Below the pieces are notes generated by a model. That model was not told the DNA's origin. It made no database searches and worked only from the letters and a program-made list of their open reading frames with translations. Shown piece after piece: positions 43,271 to 51,580 of a DNA stretch of 64,000 bases. Position numbers and translations under genes: made by a program. The stretch is from an uncultured Chryseobacterium sp. Lineage in GTDB: Bacteria; Bacteroidota; Bacteroidia; Flavobacteriales; Weeksellaceae. The DNA lies in contig CAJYXJ010000020.1 of NCBI GenBank assembly GCA_913778085.1, positions 1-64,000 on the forward strand, in the 5' to 3' direction. The first letter of the stretch is position 1. Every line of letters begins with the position of its first letter.

Positions 43271-44062
43271 TTAAAATAGATCATTCAGCCATTTCGCCAA
43301 TCTTAATCCTCCGTAAAGAAGCTGCCTTTCCATCGTATCATTAAACTTGTACTGGTAATCGTAAGCCAGCTTGGAATCATTCGGTGTCTGTGCGTAAATT
43401 TTGTTGGCCATTTTATGAGAATCGTACAGCCAGTCTTCCAGCGTTCCGGTCTGGATCTGCTTTACTTCGTCATCGGTTTTGATATCCAGCAGCTTGGAAT
43501 ATTCCGTATAGCTGTATTTCTGGGAGTCCACCAACTTTCCGTCCCATACCGAATGCAGATTGGTCTTTTCCCCGAAGTAGGTAACATTGATCTTGTTTCC
43601 GCCCAAATCTTCTGCTCTTCCTACATGGAGCGGCTGAGCCAGGTCGCCCATAATGTGGATCAGGAAGATCAGTGCGATCTTGCGGTCTTTTTCCGAAGTT
43701 TTCGGATCTTTAATCTGGCTGGATAAGGTTTTTACCTGCGTGTATAAGCTCGGGCCGGCCTGGGCCTTCAGTTTTTCTTCAAACCCTTTGAAATCCGTCT
43801 GCGGATCGATGTTTACATAATGCCAGGCTGAAGCCTGCTTCCAGGCACCGGTGGTGTCGGATTTAATGAAATCCGGCCAATTGGCCCAATACGCCAGGCG
43901 TTCCCTTCCCATCATTTTTCTGATCTCCCTTCTTGCCTTTCCGGAAAGGTGATTCTCTGCAATTTCTGCAATAATCCGGTGTCCCGTCAGTCCCCATGCA
44001 TAAGAATACAGCGAAGAGGCCACAAAGGCCAGAACCAGGATTTTAGAATACATACTTCTCAT
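43271..44062 (-). CDS. S1/P1-type nuclease (zinc-dependent, secreted)
   Basis: About 263 residues from the ATG at 44062 (44074 and 44053 are alternatives); a -7 promoter box at 44085-44092 excludes the longer TTG frame. After a signal peptide (ILVLAFVASSLYSYA) the mature protein begins with Trp in AWGLTGHRIIAEIAE, the N-terminal Trp and first His being zinc ligands in this family. Further ligands appear in AYWANWPDFIKSD, SAWHYVNID, LIHIMGDLAQPLHVG and NLHSVWDGKLVD. Such enzymes cleave single-stranded nucleic acid and 3'-nucleotides outside the cytoplasm. Confidence 0.9.
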   Translation of the reverse strand: MRSMYSKILVLAFVASSLYSYAWGLTGHRIIAEIAENHLSGKARREIRKMMGRERLAYWANWPDFIKSDTTGAWKQASAWHYVNIDPQTDFKGFEEKLKAQAGPSLYTQVKTLSSQIKDPKTSEKDRKIALIFLIHIMGDLAQPLHVGRAEDLGGNKINVTYFGEKTNLHSVWDGKLVDSQKYSYTEYSKLLDIKTDDEVKQIQTGTLEDWLYDSHKMANKIYAQTPNDSKLAYDYQYKFNDTMERQLLYGGLRLAKWLNDLF

Positions 44063-44084
44063 TGTAAATAACATTTTCAGGGAG

Positions 44085-44092
44085 CAAAGATA
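44085..44092 (-). promoter_or_regulatory. -7 promoter box for the nuclease gene
   Basis: TATCTTTG on the - strand, exact match, 10 bp before ATG 44074 and 22 bp before ATG 44062. Confidence 0.55.
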
Positions 44093-44192
44093 AGGCTTGT
44101 ACGGATGCTCAACAAAGGAAATGAAAAATTTAATCAAATCTTAATTCTGCTGAAGGTTAGCCTGAGATCTATCTGCCCTAAGGCTGCGGAAA

Positions 44193-44324
44193 TTATTGAT
44201 CTTTATCTTTTCGCCCAATAATTTTATCCTTTATGTGAACTTGAGCCTTTACATCAGCCGTAATCTTATTTCCTCTTTCCTTTTTTTCTTCGTAATTTTT
44301 TCCTATTTTTAAGATAAAATTCAT
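44193..44324 (-). CDS. Possible small Lys-rich protein, uncertain
   Basis: A 43-codon frame beginning MNFILKIGKNYEEKKERGNK and ending in a basic tail. It could be a small protein or the tail of a lost gene next to the type VI block. No promoter box, no family match and no obvious membrane or signal segment. A longer in-frame extension would overlap the start of tssG. Reported only because it is free of stops and not explained by a neighbour. Otherwise the 44075-44388 gap shows nothing. Confidence 0.2.
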   Translation of the reverse strand: MNFILKIGKNYEEKKERGNKITADVKAQVHIKDKIIGRKDKDQ

Positions 44325-44388
44325 TGGAAATATTTTTTCAATAATTTGAGATATACTATTTTTACAAGCCAAAATCACAGCAAAGACC

Positions 44389-45330
44389 ATGTATGAGAAT
44401 AATATTGTAGACATGCATTACAATAAACTGCAAACCGATTTCAAAGCGGAAGCGGTGGCAGTAAATCTTTTAAAATACCACCGGGCGGTAAGCAATATTT
44501 TTATCGACCGTATCGGGATTAATGACCGTGCTTATCTAAAGGACATTAAAAGCATTACAAGCGATTACCTGGGCTTTGACGAAGAAGTATTCACCATCGA
44601 AACCTATAGGGAAGGTATTTACGATTATCTTCCGGAAGGGCTTTTCCATCCGCCGTCATTAGGTGCATCCCGTAAAAACGTAGATACCGTTGTCCGGGAA
44701 ATCCGCCGGCAGAAAAAAGTCGAAGAGGACGCCCGGAAATTCTTTAAGCCTTTTGAGCTGGAAATCTTTTTTACGGAAATCAGTGCCTTACTGAAAGAAT
44801 TTGATTTCGATATATCCAGCGACACCGACTCGCTGCTCAATACCGTGAGCGAATTGTGGCCGCTGATTACCATGCTCGATAAGAAAAACGCCTGCATCTT
44901 TATCTATATTCTGCCGTTTTTCCATCAGATCCGGGGAAATAAGACCTGGTTTGAGCGCTGTATGACCGCTTTTCTGCAGGTTCCCGTGAAAGTGACCTTC
45001 GCCCCGAACGTGATCGACGGCATTGAAGAGCAGGACGATTCCATGCTGCTGGGGAATTCGAGGCTGGGTGTAACGTATATTCCAAGCGGAAGGCACATGG
45101 ACGGACAGCGGAATTGGGTAGTCAATATCGGGCCGATCCCTTATAAGGAAATGAAGAAATATATCGATGGAAGTCCGTTCCGGAAAGTGCTGCAGGCGAT
45201 GTACGACTACTTCCTGCCGGTGAGCGTCGATGTTGAGGAAAATTTCGTCACCGAGAAGAAAGAATATTCTTTTGCGCTGGAAGATGATGATAGAAATACC
45301 AACCGGCTCGGATACTCTACTTTCCTGTGA
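44389..45330 (+). CDS. tssG: Type VI secretion baseplate subunit TssG-like (T6SS subtype iii)
   Basis: A 313-residue cytoplasmic protein. The N-terminal LLKYHRAVSNIFIDRIGIN and YDYLPEGLFHPPSLG fit the Bacteroidota TssG group. The C-terminal LGNSRLGVTYIPSGRHMDGQ followed by WVVNIGPIP parallels the conserved LG...G..v.dr....i.iGP ending of TssG in proteobacteria. TssG holds the baseplate wedge together with TssF and TssK. It is followed at 54 bp by tssN and then tssK. Identification is by pattern and by the neighbours, not by close sequence match. Confidence 0.65.
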   Translation: MYENNIVDMHYNKLQTDFKAEAVAVNLLKYHRAVSNIFIDRIGINDRAYLKDIKSITSDYLGFDEEVFTIETYREGIYDYLPEGLFHPPSLGASRKNVDTVVREIRRQKKVEEDARKFFKPFELEIFFTEISALLKEFDFDISSDTDSLLNTVSELWPLITMLDKKNACIFIYILPFFHQIRGNKTWFERCMTAFLQVPVKVTFAPNVIDGIEEQDDSMLLGNSRLGVTYIPSGRHMDGQRNWVVNIGPIPYKEMKKYIDGSPFRKVLQAMYDYFLPVSVDVEENFVTEKKEYSFALEDDDRNTNRLGYSTFL

Positions 45331-45384
45331 AAATTTTAACTATATTTACATTCACCAAGAAAAAATATTAATTCGAAAAGACAG

Positions 45385-46299
45385 ATGGAAGTTTCGTCAG
45401 TAAAAGGAATCTTTTTAAGGTATATCATGATGCCTTTGTTTGCAGTGATCATGATGGCTATTTTAGGAGCCATCAGAAGAAATAAGCCTGCCATAAAGAT
45501 CAAAACCATTATCATCTATGTGCTGCTGTGCAGTTTATGCCTTGCCATTCCCGGGATCTTCGGATTTGCGGGAAATATGTTCAACCCTTATTGGTATCTT
45601 ATTGCACAGATTCTATATCTTATTTTAGGCATCATACATGTCAATTTGTCGGACCGGTATTTTAAGAAGCACTTTACCTCTGCTACAAAGAGCATTTTAT
45701 TTGAATCCATCCTTTCATTGACGTGCATCGGTTTCGGAGGCTATCTTTTTTACCTGATCTTTAACTGGATGAGCAAAGGAACAGGATATCCCATAATGGC
45801 TGCCACAAGCATTTTTATTTTCATAGTTCCGCTGGTATTTCATTACTGCTATGTACAACTCATCAGTATTCCCGTAGATATTTATAAGACATGGAGATAC
45901 TCACCGGATCAGAAACTACCGGATTTTGAAGGGGCCGACTTTGACCGGCTGATGGTGCTTAATGTGGAATTAAGCAAGAACCTCGAAGAGGCCAACCGTT
46001 TCAGAATTAAAGCAAAAACACTTCCGACAGGAGTTACTTTCGGTGATTGGTTTTACCGTGTGGTTGACGATTACAACCATAAAAATCCGAATTCTGTGAT
46101 CCATCTTACAGATGAAACAAAAGAAGCTTATTACTGGATCTTCTATACCAAAAAGTCTTTTTTCAGCTTCAGAAAATATATCGACTTCGATCAGGATATT
46201 ACGGAAAACCGTATTTCTGAAAACGATGTGGTAATCTGCAAAAGAGTGATCCAGCATGAAGAGGAAGGAGTCAGAAGACCACAATCGCATACCATTTAA
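45385..46299 (+). CDS. tssN: Type VI secretion TssN-like membrane protein (Bacteroidota-specific)
   Basis: A 304-residue protein with about five N-terminal membrane helices (between residues 10 and 165) and a soluble C-terminal half (LPDFEGADFDRLMVLNVELS, TFGDWFYRVVDDYNHKNPNS). In subtype-iii systems TssN is one of the proteins thought to replace the TssJLM membrane complex. The layout and its position between tssG-like and tssK-like genes support the call. It ends 12 bp before the tssK start, so the three genes are one operon. Confidence 0.7.
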   Translation: MEVSSVKGIFLRYIMMPLFAVIMMAILGAIRRNKPAIKIKTIIIYVLLCSLCLAIPGIFGFAGNMFNPYWYLIAQILYLILGIIHVNLSDRYFKKHFTSATKSILFESILSLTCIGFGGYLFYLIFNWMSKGTGYPIMAATSIFIFIVPLVFHYCYVQLISIPVDIYKTWRYSPDQKLPDFEGADFDRLMVLNVELSKNLEEANRFRIKAKTLPTGVTFGDWFYRVVDDYNHKNPNSVIHLTDETKEAYYWIFYTKKSFFSFRKYIDFDQDITENRISENDVVICKRVIQHEEEGVRRPQSHTI

Positions 46300-46311
46300 A
46301 AAATATTGAAT

Positions 46312-47451
46312 ATGATACAGCCTATTAAGCATTTTGCCATCAATTGGGTTGACGGGATGAAAGTTTCCCAGAGACATCTTAATGACCAGGATAACTTTTT
46401 AATCGATACCATCAGGGATTCCAATTCATTGGGAATCACAACATATAATTACGGACTTTTACCCATTTCAAACGAATTTACGGACCGGACGATTTTTGAT
46501 GTCCATAATACGGCAACCAACGATGTACAGCTGGTGATCAAACGATGCAGTGCCGTTACTATGGCAGGCTACAGGATCGAACTGAACGACAGGAGAGTCA
46601 GCGTAAAATCCCTGGCCAAATCCATGAATGAAGAACAGGCGGACGGAGAATACTACATACTTATCTCGGTCAATCCCTTTGATAAAGTACCGTTCGGGGA
46701 TATCGACCCGGAGGAAATTCCGCCGCGGCATCCCAATACACAGTCCAACCACCATCTGGAACTGCTGCCGGTTACTTCACTAAACAGCAGCTATTCGGGA
46801 GGGAATTACCTGATCATCGGAAAAGTAGATCTGAAAGGGAATATTGCACAGGTAGATTCCAACTTCATTCCGCCATGCACTTCCATCCAAAGTCACCCGG
46901 CTTTACTGGATTACTATAATATCTTTGCAAAATCCGTCGGAAATTTACAGCAGTATGCTTTCAAGATCATTCAGAAAGCTTCCCATAAGAATCAGAATAC
47001 GGCTTTGGCACAGAACGTTAAGTTTCTGTGCAACACGATGATCAATACTTTCGGCGATATGTACTTTCAGTTCAGGAATATTACGCCGTATCAGCCGCCT
47101 GTGTTTCTGATAGAGTCTTTCGCAAAACTGGCTCTCCGAATGTACAATGCCACACAGGTATTGGTTCCTGCCGAACTGGAAGAGATGCTGAACTACAGTT
47201 TGGAATGGAGTGAGATTGCTCCCCATACGCTGTTGAACCAGTTATCTATTGTTGCTGAAACAAATTACGACCACCATAACTGCGGCGAGCCGTTTATCTA
47301 TATCCAGCAGATGCTGCGAAGTCTGGAAACAATTTTTGCCAAGCTGAGTGAACTGGATTATATCGGTCAGCGCAAAGAAAACATCATTGTCAATGAACAG
47401 GAGGTATCCAACAACAACAATCCGAAAAGAGGCTGGAGCGTTTTGGATTAA
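46312..47451 (+). CDS. tssK: Type VI secretion baseplate subunit TssK-like
   Basis: About 379 residues from the ATG at 46312; a TTG six bases upstream is in frame but less likely. The N-terminal VDGMKVSQRHLNDQDNFLID matches the 'W.eGm.l.pqHFq.qd' start of TssK, and the shoulder-domain pattern continues through YGLLP and VKRC-like segments. The middle has EIPPRHPNTQSNHHLELLPV. TssK links the baseplate to the membrane complex. It is the last gene of the visible tss block; no Hcp, VgrG, TssB/C or ClpV gene is in the window. Confidence 0.75.
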   Translation: MIQPIKHFAINWVDGMKVSQRHLNDQDNFLIDTIRDSNSLGITTYNYGLLPISNEFTDRTIFDVHNTATNDVQLVIKRCSAVTMAGYRIELNDRRVSVKSLAKSMNEEQADGEYYILISVNPFDKVPFGDIDPEEIPPRHPNTQSNHHLELLPVTSLNSSYSGGNYLIIGKVDLKGNIAQVDSNFIPPCTSIQSHPALLDYYNIFAKSVGNLQQYAFKIIQKASHKNQNTALAQNVKFLCNTMINTFGDMYFQFRNITPYQPPVFLIESFAKLALRMYNATQVLVPAELEEMLNYSLEWSEIAPHTLLNQLSIVAETNYDHHNCGEPFIYIQQMLRSLETIFAKLSELDYIGQRKENIIVNEQEVSNNNNPKRGWSVLD

Positions 47452-47502
47452 TTGAGGAAAAGAAATAATATAGCGTGAACTCGAAGAAGAACCAGAGTAA
47501 AA

Positions 47503-47793
47503 GGCTGGAAGAGGGATGCCGGATGCTGGAAGTCTTTTCTGTCAAAAATAGATCCGGAGGTCTTGATAATCAAACAAATATTTTGTTGTTCTATCAGAGA
47601 AAATGCTTATTTAATGCTGAAAAATAGTCTTATACCAAGGTCTGATTTATATTGTTTTAAAGTCCCGGAGAGACGGCTTACTATTAGGATAGGATAAAAT
47701 CCTATCAGAAGCGTAAACCGTTTACTCATTTTACCCGGAGGGAATTCTATTCATAATCCTGAATGAATCAGCCTTAATTTCATTTTTGAATTA
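47503..47793 (-). repeat. Dispersed non-coding repeat, copy 2
   Basis: The reverse strand aligns with 125-371 in the same order of blocks. It includes the hairpin GATAGGATAAAATCCTATC (47688-47706) and the TAATTCAAAAATGAAATTAAG block at its outer end. The low end (47503-47532) is a GCTGGAAG...GATGCTGGAAG repeat unit. A CCGAATTCACGTAAA sequence at 47823 resembles the sequence after the transposase stop at 107. The rest of the 706-bp gap to 48157 is AT-rich, with a CTTTGCGCC repeat near 48024 and no gene. Confidence 0.7.
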
Positions 47794-48157
47794 AGTAAAT
47801 AACTGAATATGATATCGATATGGCCGAATTCACGTAAATATTAATCCCGGACTTTATGCTGCCAGGATTTTTTGTTGAGAAATAATTGGATATGAAGCAT
47901 TTTCTTTACGAGCCGTAAGTCAATTCTATCCTTGATACAATTGTAAATTACTTACTGATTGGGAAGAATAAAAAAATTCACAAACTCGTATTGGCGGTAT
48001 GAAAATTTAATAAAGTGAAATTCTTTGCGCCTTAAAGCATTCTCTTTTTCATCAGATGTTGTGTCTTCGCGCTTATTTAACAAAAACATTTTAGGCAAAA
48101 ATTAGAAGGAACATTTCCGGAATAAATAAAAAATCCGTAACATTATATTCCAATACA

Positions 48158-49342
48158 ATGAGAATGGACATTGATAAAATAAGACAGGAGACGCGCGGTC
48201 TGGGAGACGGCAAAATTTTTCTTAACAACGCCGGATCATCGCTTATGCCGGATATAGTTACCGATGTGATGGTCGACTATCTGGAGCTTGAAGAGTTGTC
48301 AGGAGGTTATCAGGTGGCGAACGTCAATGCCAATGTTTTGGAGGAATTTTATGATGAAACCGCAAAGCTGATTAATGCCAAGGCTCATAATATTGCTTTT
48401 GCCACAAGTGCTACCGAAGCATATACCAAGGCTCTTTCGAGTATCGTTTTCAAAGAAGGTGATGTAATCATCACTACGGCAGATGATTATATTTCCAACC
48501 AGATCACCTTTATTTCGCTCCATAAAAAATTAGGAGTGGAAATAATCAGGATGAAAAATCTGCCAGATCACGAATTGGATCTGGAAAATCTGGAATCGCT
48601 TATCCAAGAGCATCATCCGAAACTTGTTGCCGTAACGCATATTCCGACCAATTCCGGGCTCATCCAAAATGTGGAAGCAGTCGGGAAAATCTGTAGAGAA
48701 TATGATATCTTATATCTGGTGGATGCCTGCCAGTCGGTTGGCCAGATGATGGTGGATACCGAAAAAATAGGCTGTGATTTCCTTGCGGCAACCGGCAGAA
48801 AGTTTCTGCGCGGGCCCCGGGGAACGGGATTTCTATATGTATCGGATAGAGTTCTGAATGAGGGTTATGCACCGCTGCTGCTGGATATGCGAGGGGCAGA
48901 CTGGACGGAATACAATGACTACGAATTGTTCGGAACGGCAAAACGCTTTGAGCATTGGGAAAAGTCATACGCTTCCATGTTAGGTTTAAATCACGCCATT
49001 AGGTATGCCAACGATGTCGGAATGGAGGCAGTAGAAAAATACAACAGAGGCCTATCCCAAAAATTACGGGAAAATCTGAAAGAGAGCGGCTTTAGCGTTT
49101 GGGATTGGGGCAAACGGCTCAGCAGCATCGTGACTTTTTCCGGGCCAGGCGGCGACCTCGAAAATATCCAGAAAACCCTTACAGAAAACAGCGTTTACTT
49201 TTCAGTAACCTACAAAAACTCCGCACTGATTGATTTTACCCATAAGAAGATCAACGGGATCGTACGTTTGTCGCCTCATTATTTCAATACGATAGAGGAA
49301 ATAGGGAAAGTTTCTGAAATATTAAGAGCAAGTTTAAAGTAA
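48158..49342 (+). CDS. Class V aminotransferase-fold PLP enzyme (cysteine-desulfurase-like)
   Basis: A 394-residue PLP protein. Fold-type I landmarks: IFLNNAGSSLMP at the N-terminus, AFATSATEAYTKAL cofactor region, VTHIPTNSGLIQN, LVDACQSVGQM with the Asp that contacts the pyridine nitrogen, and GRKFLRGPRGTGFLYV carrying the PLP Lys. It lacks the clear C-terminal active-site Cys loop of SufS/IscS, so it may be an aminotransferase, epimerase or C-S lyase such as ergothioneine-pathway EgtE-like enzymes. It stands alone; no -7 box is obvious. The second Met (48164) is an alternative start. Confidence 0.8.
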   Translation: MRMDIDKIRQETRGLGDGKIFLNNAGSSLMPDIVTDVMVDYLELEELSGGYQVANVNANVLEEFYDETAKLINAKAHNIAFATSATEAYTKALSSIVFKEGDVIITTADDYISNQITFISLHKKLGVEIIRMKNLPDHELDLENLESLIQEHHPKLVAVTHIPTNSGLIQNVEAVGKICREYDILYLVDACQSVGQMMVDTEKIGCDFLAATGRKFLRGPRGTGFLYVSDRVLNEGYAPLLLDMRGADWTEYNDYELFGTAKRFEHWEKSYASMLGLNHAIRYANDVGMEAVEKYNRGLSQKLRENLKESGFSVWDWGKRLSSIVTFSGPGGDLENIQKTLTENSVYFSVTYKNSALIDFTHKKINGIVRLSPHYFNTIEEIGKVSEILRASLK

Positions 49343-49377
49343 CCGCAGATCTGCACGGATTTTACCAGGCTGTAGGT

Positions 49378-49438
49378 CTTCGAGTGCCTTCAGCCACCAT
49401 TTTGCCGCTCCTTTCGACGATAAGTGATTTGCATTTAA
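49378..49438 (+). repeat. 61-bp direct repeat, copy 1
   Basis: CTTCGAGTGCCTTCAGCCAC and what follows are repeated at 49560-49620 with a single mismatch over 61 bp. It lies in the 392-bp gene-free gap, which also holds two CAGAT(C/T)TxCACGGATTTT(A/C)AC-like units and a TGTCATTCCGAAGGAATCT palindrome (about 49630). Confidence 0.8.
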
Positions 49439-49559
49439 GTGCAATTTTTGTTATTCTTAGAGATTTTGCTTTAATGCTGGGAGCTTGAGGAGTGCATATT
49501 TTATTAACCACAGATTTTCACGGATTTTCACGGATGATTGTGTTTAAGAGACTGCATGG

Positions 49560-49620
49560 CTTCGAGCGCCTTCAGCCACCATTTTGCCGCTCCTTTCGAC
49601 GATAAGTGATTTGCATTTAA
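49560..49620 (+). repeat. 61-bp direct repeat, copy 2
   Basis: Differs from 49378-49438 at one position, 182 bp further on. Recent duplication or gene conversion is likely. Confidence 0.8.
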
Positions 49621-49734
49621 ACGTAAAGTTTGTCATTCCGAAGGAATCTCAACATAGTATTAGAAGTGTCTACAGAAAACCTGCCGTAGATTCAAAGATG
49701 ATCTTATGGCTTTAAGTATAGCACCAATCAAATC

Positions 49735-50388
49735 TTATTTCTTTACCAATATTTTATCCGTGGCTTTACGGCTCAGGATTTCCTGTTTTCCGTCCACTTC
49801 AATAGTAAATGACCTGTCGAAACTTTCAATCTTAAGAATATTGATTTTTTTATTCAGCAGTAAATTCCTTTCCGTTAAATAATTTAGGAAAGCATCATCG
49901 GAAAGTGTTACCGAAGTAAAAATTACGGTTTCTCCGACTTTGCAATTGCTCAATTTCTGTAAATCCTGGGCGATGATATTTCCGTCTTTGTCGGGGATCG
50001 GTTCACCGTGCGGGTCGAATTTGGGATAGTCCAGAATTTCATCCATCTTATCGAAGAACACAGCGGAATGTACATGTTCCAGCTGCTCGGCAATCTCATG
50101 AACGTTTTCCCAGCCGAAATTCATTTTTTTAACCAGAAACATTTCCGTCAGACGGTGTTTTCTTACGACGAGTGCTGCTTCGCGGCGGCCTTGCTCTGTT
50201 ACCTTTAACGGTTTGTAGGTTTCGTAAATCACCCAGTTTTTCTCAGCGAATTTCTTCATCATGTTGTTAACACTAGGCATTTTTACGTTTAAAAATTTGC
50301 TCAGCTCGTTAATCGTTACCTTTCCTTCATGGTCCACCACGTGAAACAATGCCTTCAGATAGTTTTCTTCTGTTAATGTTGTCTTCAA
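49735..50388 (-). CDS. MntR/DtxR-family metal-dependent transcriptional regulator
   Basis: About 217 residues from a TTG start at 50388 (then KTTLTEENYLKALF). The longer frame to 50421 overlaps a perfect -7 box (TAGATTTG, 50410-50417), and no ATG lies between, so TTG is the best start. The winged-helix domain (about 5-65) contains INELSKFLNVKMPSVNNMMK. The dimerisation and metal domain shows the E..HxxxE-type ligands in HRLTEMFLVKKM and EIAEQLEHVHS. A C-terminal SH3-like/FeoA-like domain follows (about 140-215). It should sense Mn or Fe and repress uptake genes. Confidence 0.88.
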   Translation of the reverse strand: MKTTLTEENYLKALFHVVDHEGKVTINELSKFLNVKMPSVNNMMKKFAEKNWVIYETYKPLKVTEQGRREAALVVRKHRLTEMFLVKKMNFGWENVHEIAEQLEHVHSAVFFDKMDEILDYPKFDPHGEPIPDKDGNIIAQDLQKLSNCKVGETVIFTSVTLSDDAFLNYLTERNLLLNKKINILKIESFDRSFTIEVDGKQEILSRKATDKILVKK

Positions 50389-50409
50389 AATGTTAGATGC
50401 TATTCCCGA

Positions 50410-50417
50410 CAAATCTA
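50410..50417 (-). promoter_or_regulatory. -7 promoter box for the MntR-like gene
   Basis: TAGATTTG on the - strand, exact TAnnTTTG match, 21 bp before the TTG at 50388. Confidence 0.6.
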
Positions 50418-50473
50418 ACAAAATATTGCCAATTAATAAGGATCTTTCGGTTAACTTTTTTTAATTTTACCCT

Positions 50474-51505
50474 ATGAAATTTTCATTTAAAAACGATTAT
50501 TCGGAAGGTGGTCATCCTGATATTTTACAGACACTTTTAATTCATAATCTCAGCCAGCAGGCGGGTTACGGCGAAGATGAATTTTCCGCAAAAGCCAAGG
50601 ATCTGATCAAAAAGAAGATGAAAAATCCAGATGCCGCTGTCTATTTTGTCTCGGGAGGAACGCAGGCCAATCTTATCGTTATTTCTTCCGTTTTAAGGCC
50701 TTATCAGTGTGCGGTTTCTGCATCTACCGGACATATTTTAAATAACGAAACCGGAGCAATAGAGGCGACCGGCCACAAAATTTTGAGCATTGAAAAAGAA
50801 GATGGAAAATTAACCCCGCAAGATATTATCCCGGTACTTGAGAGCCACAGAAATATCCCGCATCAGGTAATGCCAAAGCTCGTGTATATTTCCAATTCTA
50901 CGGAGCTGGGTACCACTTATACTTTGAAAGAACTGGAAGATCTTTCAGTATTTTGTAAGAAGAACAATCTTTATCTGTTTATGGACGGAGCCCGGCTGGG
51001 GCATGGGCTTACTTCGGAAATCAGTGATCTGACACTGGAAAAAGTTGCTGAACTGACCGATGTCTTCTATTTGGGAGGCACAAAAAACGGCGCGTTTATC
51101 GGAGAGGCGGTTGTCGTTAATAATAAGGAACTTCAACAGGATTTTGCATTTAATATTAAACAGAAAGGTGCTTTGTTGGCAAAGGGCAGGCTATTGGGCA
51201 TTCAGTTTCTTGAACTGATGAAAAACGACCTGTATTTTGATCTGGCCAAACATGCAAACAGGCAGGCCATGAAGATGAAAAAAGTCATGCAGGAAAGGGG
51301 AGTGCAGTTCTTATCCGATACCTATACCAACCAGATTTTTCCTATCTTAAGCGATCAGCTGATTGAAAAACTATCAGAAAAATTTGAGTTTTATGTGTGG
51401 AAAAGGGTAGACGAAGGTTCTTCCGCAATCCGTCTTATTACTTCTTGGAATACCGGTGACCAACCGGTGAATGATTTTATAGAAATTATCAGAAAAGAAT
51501 TATAA
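50474..51505 (+). CDS. Low-specificity threonine aldolase / beta-eliminating lyase family
   Basis: A 343-residue PLP enzyme. It begins with FKNDYSEGGHPDILQTLLIH, then AVYFVSGGTQANLIVISSVL, TGHILNNETGAIEATGHKIL, LFMDGARLGHGL (pyridine-N Asp) and FYLGGTKNGAFIGEAVV with the PLP Lys (about residue 198). Threonine aldolases cleave threonine to glycine and acetaldehyde. It diverges from the MntR-like gene across a short gap; no perfect -7 box is seen. The stop codon lies within a long perfect hairpin terminator. Confidence 0.9.
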   Translation: MKFSFKNDYSEGGHPDILQTLLIHNLSQQAGYGEDEFSAKAKDLIKKKMKNPDAAVYFVSGGTQANLIVISSVLRPYQCAVSASTGHILNNETGAIEATGHKILSIEKEDGKLTPQDIIPVLESHRNIPHQVMPKLVYISNSTELGTTYTLKELEDLSVFCKKNNLYLFMDGARLGHGLTSEISDLTLEKVAELTDVFYLGGTKNGAFIGEAVVVNNKELQQDFAFNIKQKGALLAKGRLLGIQFLELMKNDLYFDLAKHANRQAMKMKKVMQERGVQFLSDTYTNQIFPILSDQLIEKLSEKFEFYVWKRVDEGSSAIRLITSWNTGDQPVNDFIEIIRKEL

Positions 51506-51546
51506 ATGTAAAATGCAACCCTTTCCGGTTGCATTTTACATTTATA
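51501..51546. terminator. Long perfect hairpin, terminator between convergent genes
   Basis: A perfect 20-bp stem with a 6-nt loop (51501-51520 pairs with 51527-51546). The stem includes the stop codon of the threonine aldolase gene. Confidence 0.8.
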
Positions 51547-51580
51547 ATGTCATGATGATTCTGTTGATGGTACAGCTTTT

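Noticed and set aside
44325-44414. Upstream extension of the small - strand frame at 44193
   Set aside because: It would overlap the start of tssG on the opposite strand and adds only a hydrophobic stretch without a start context.
47823-47838. Second insertion-sequence end (CCGAATTCACGTAAA)
   Set aside because: Only about 12 bases resemble the sequence after the transposase at 107 and no transposase piece is adjacent; too weak to list as an element.
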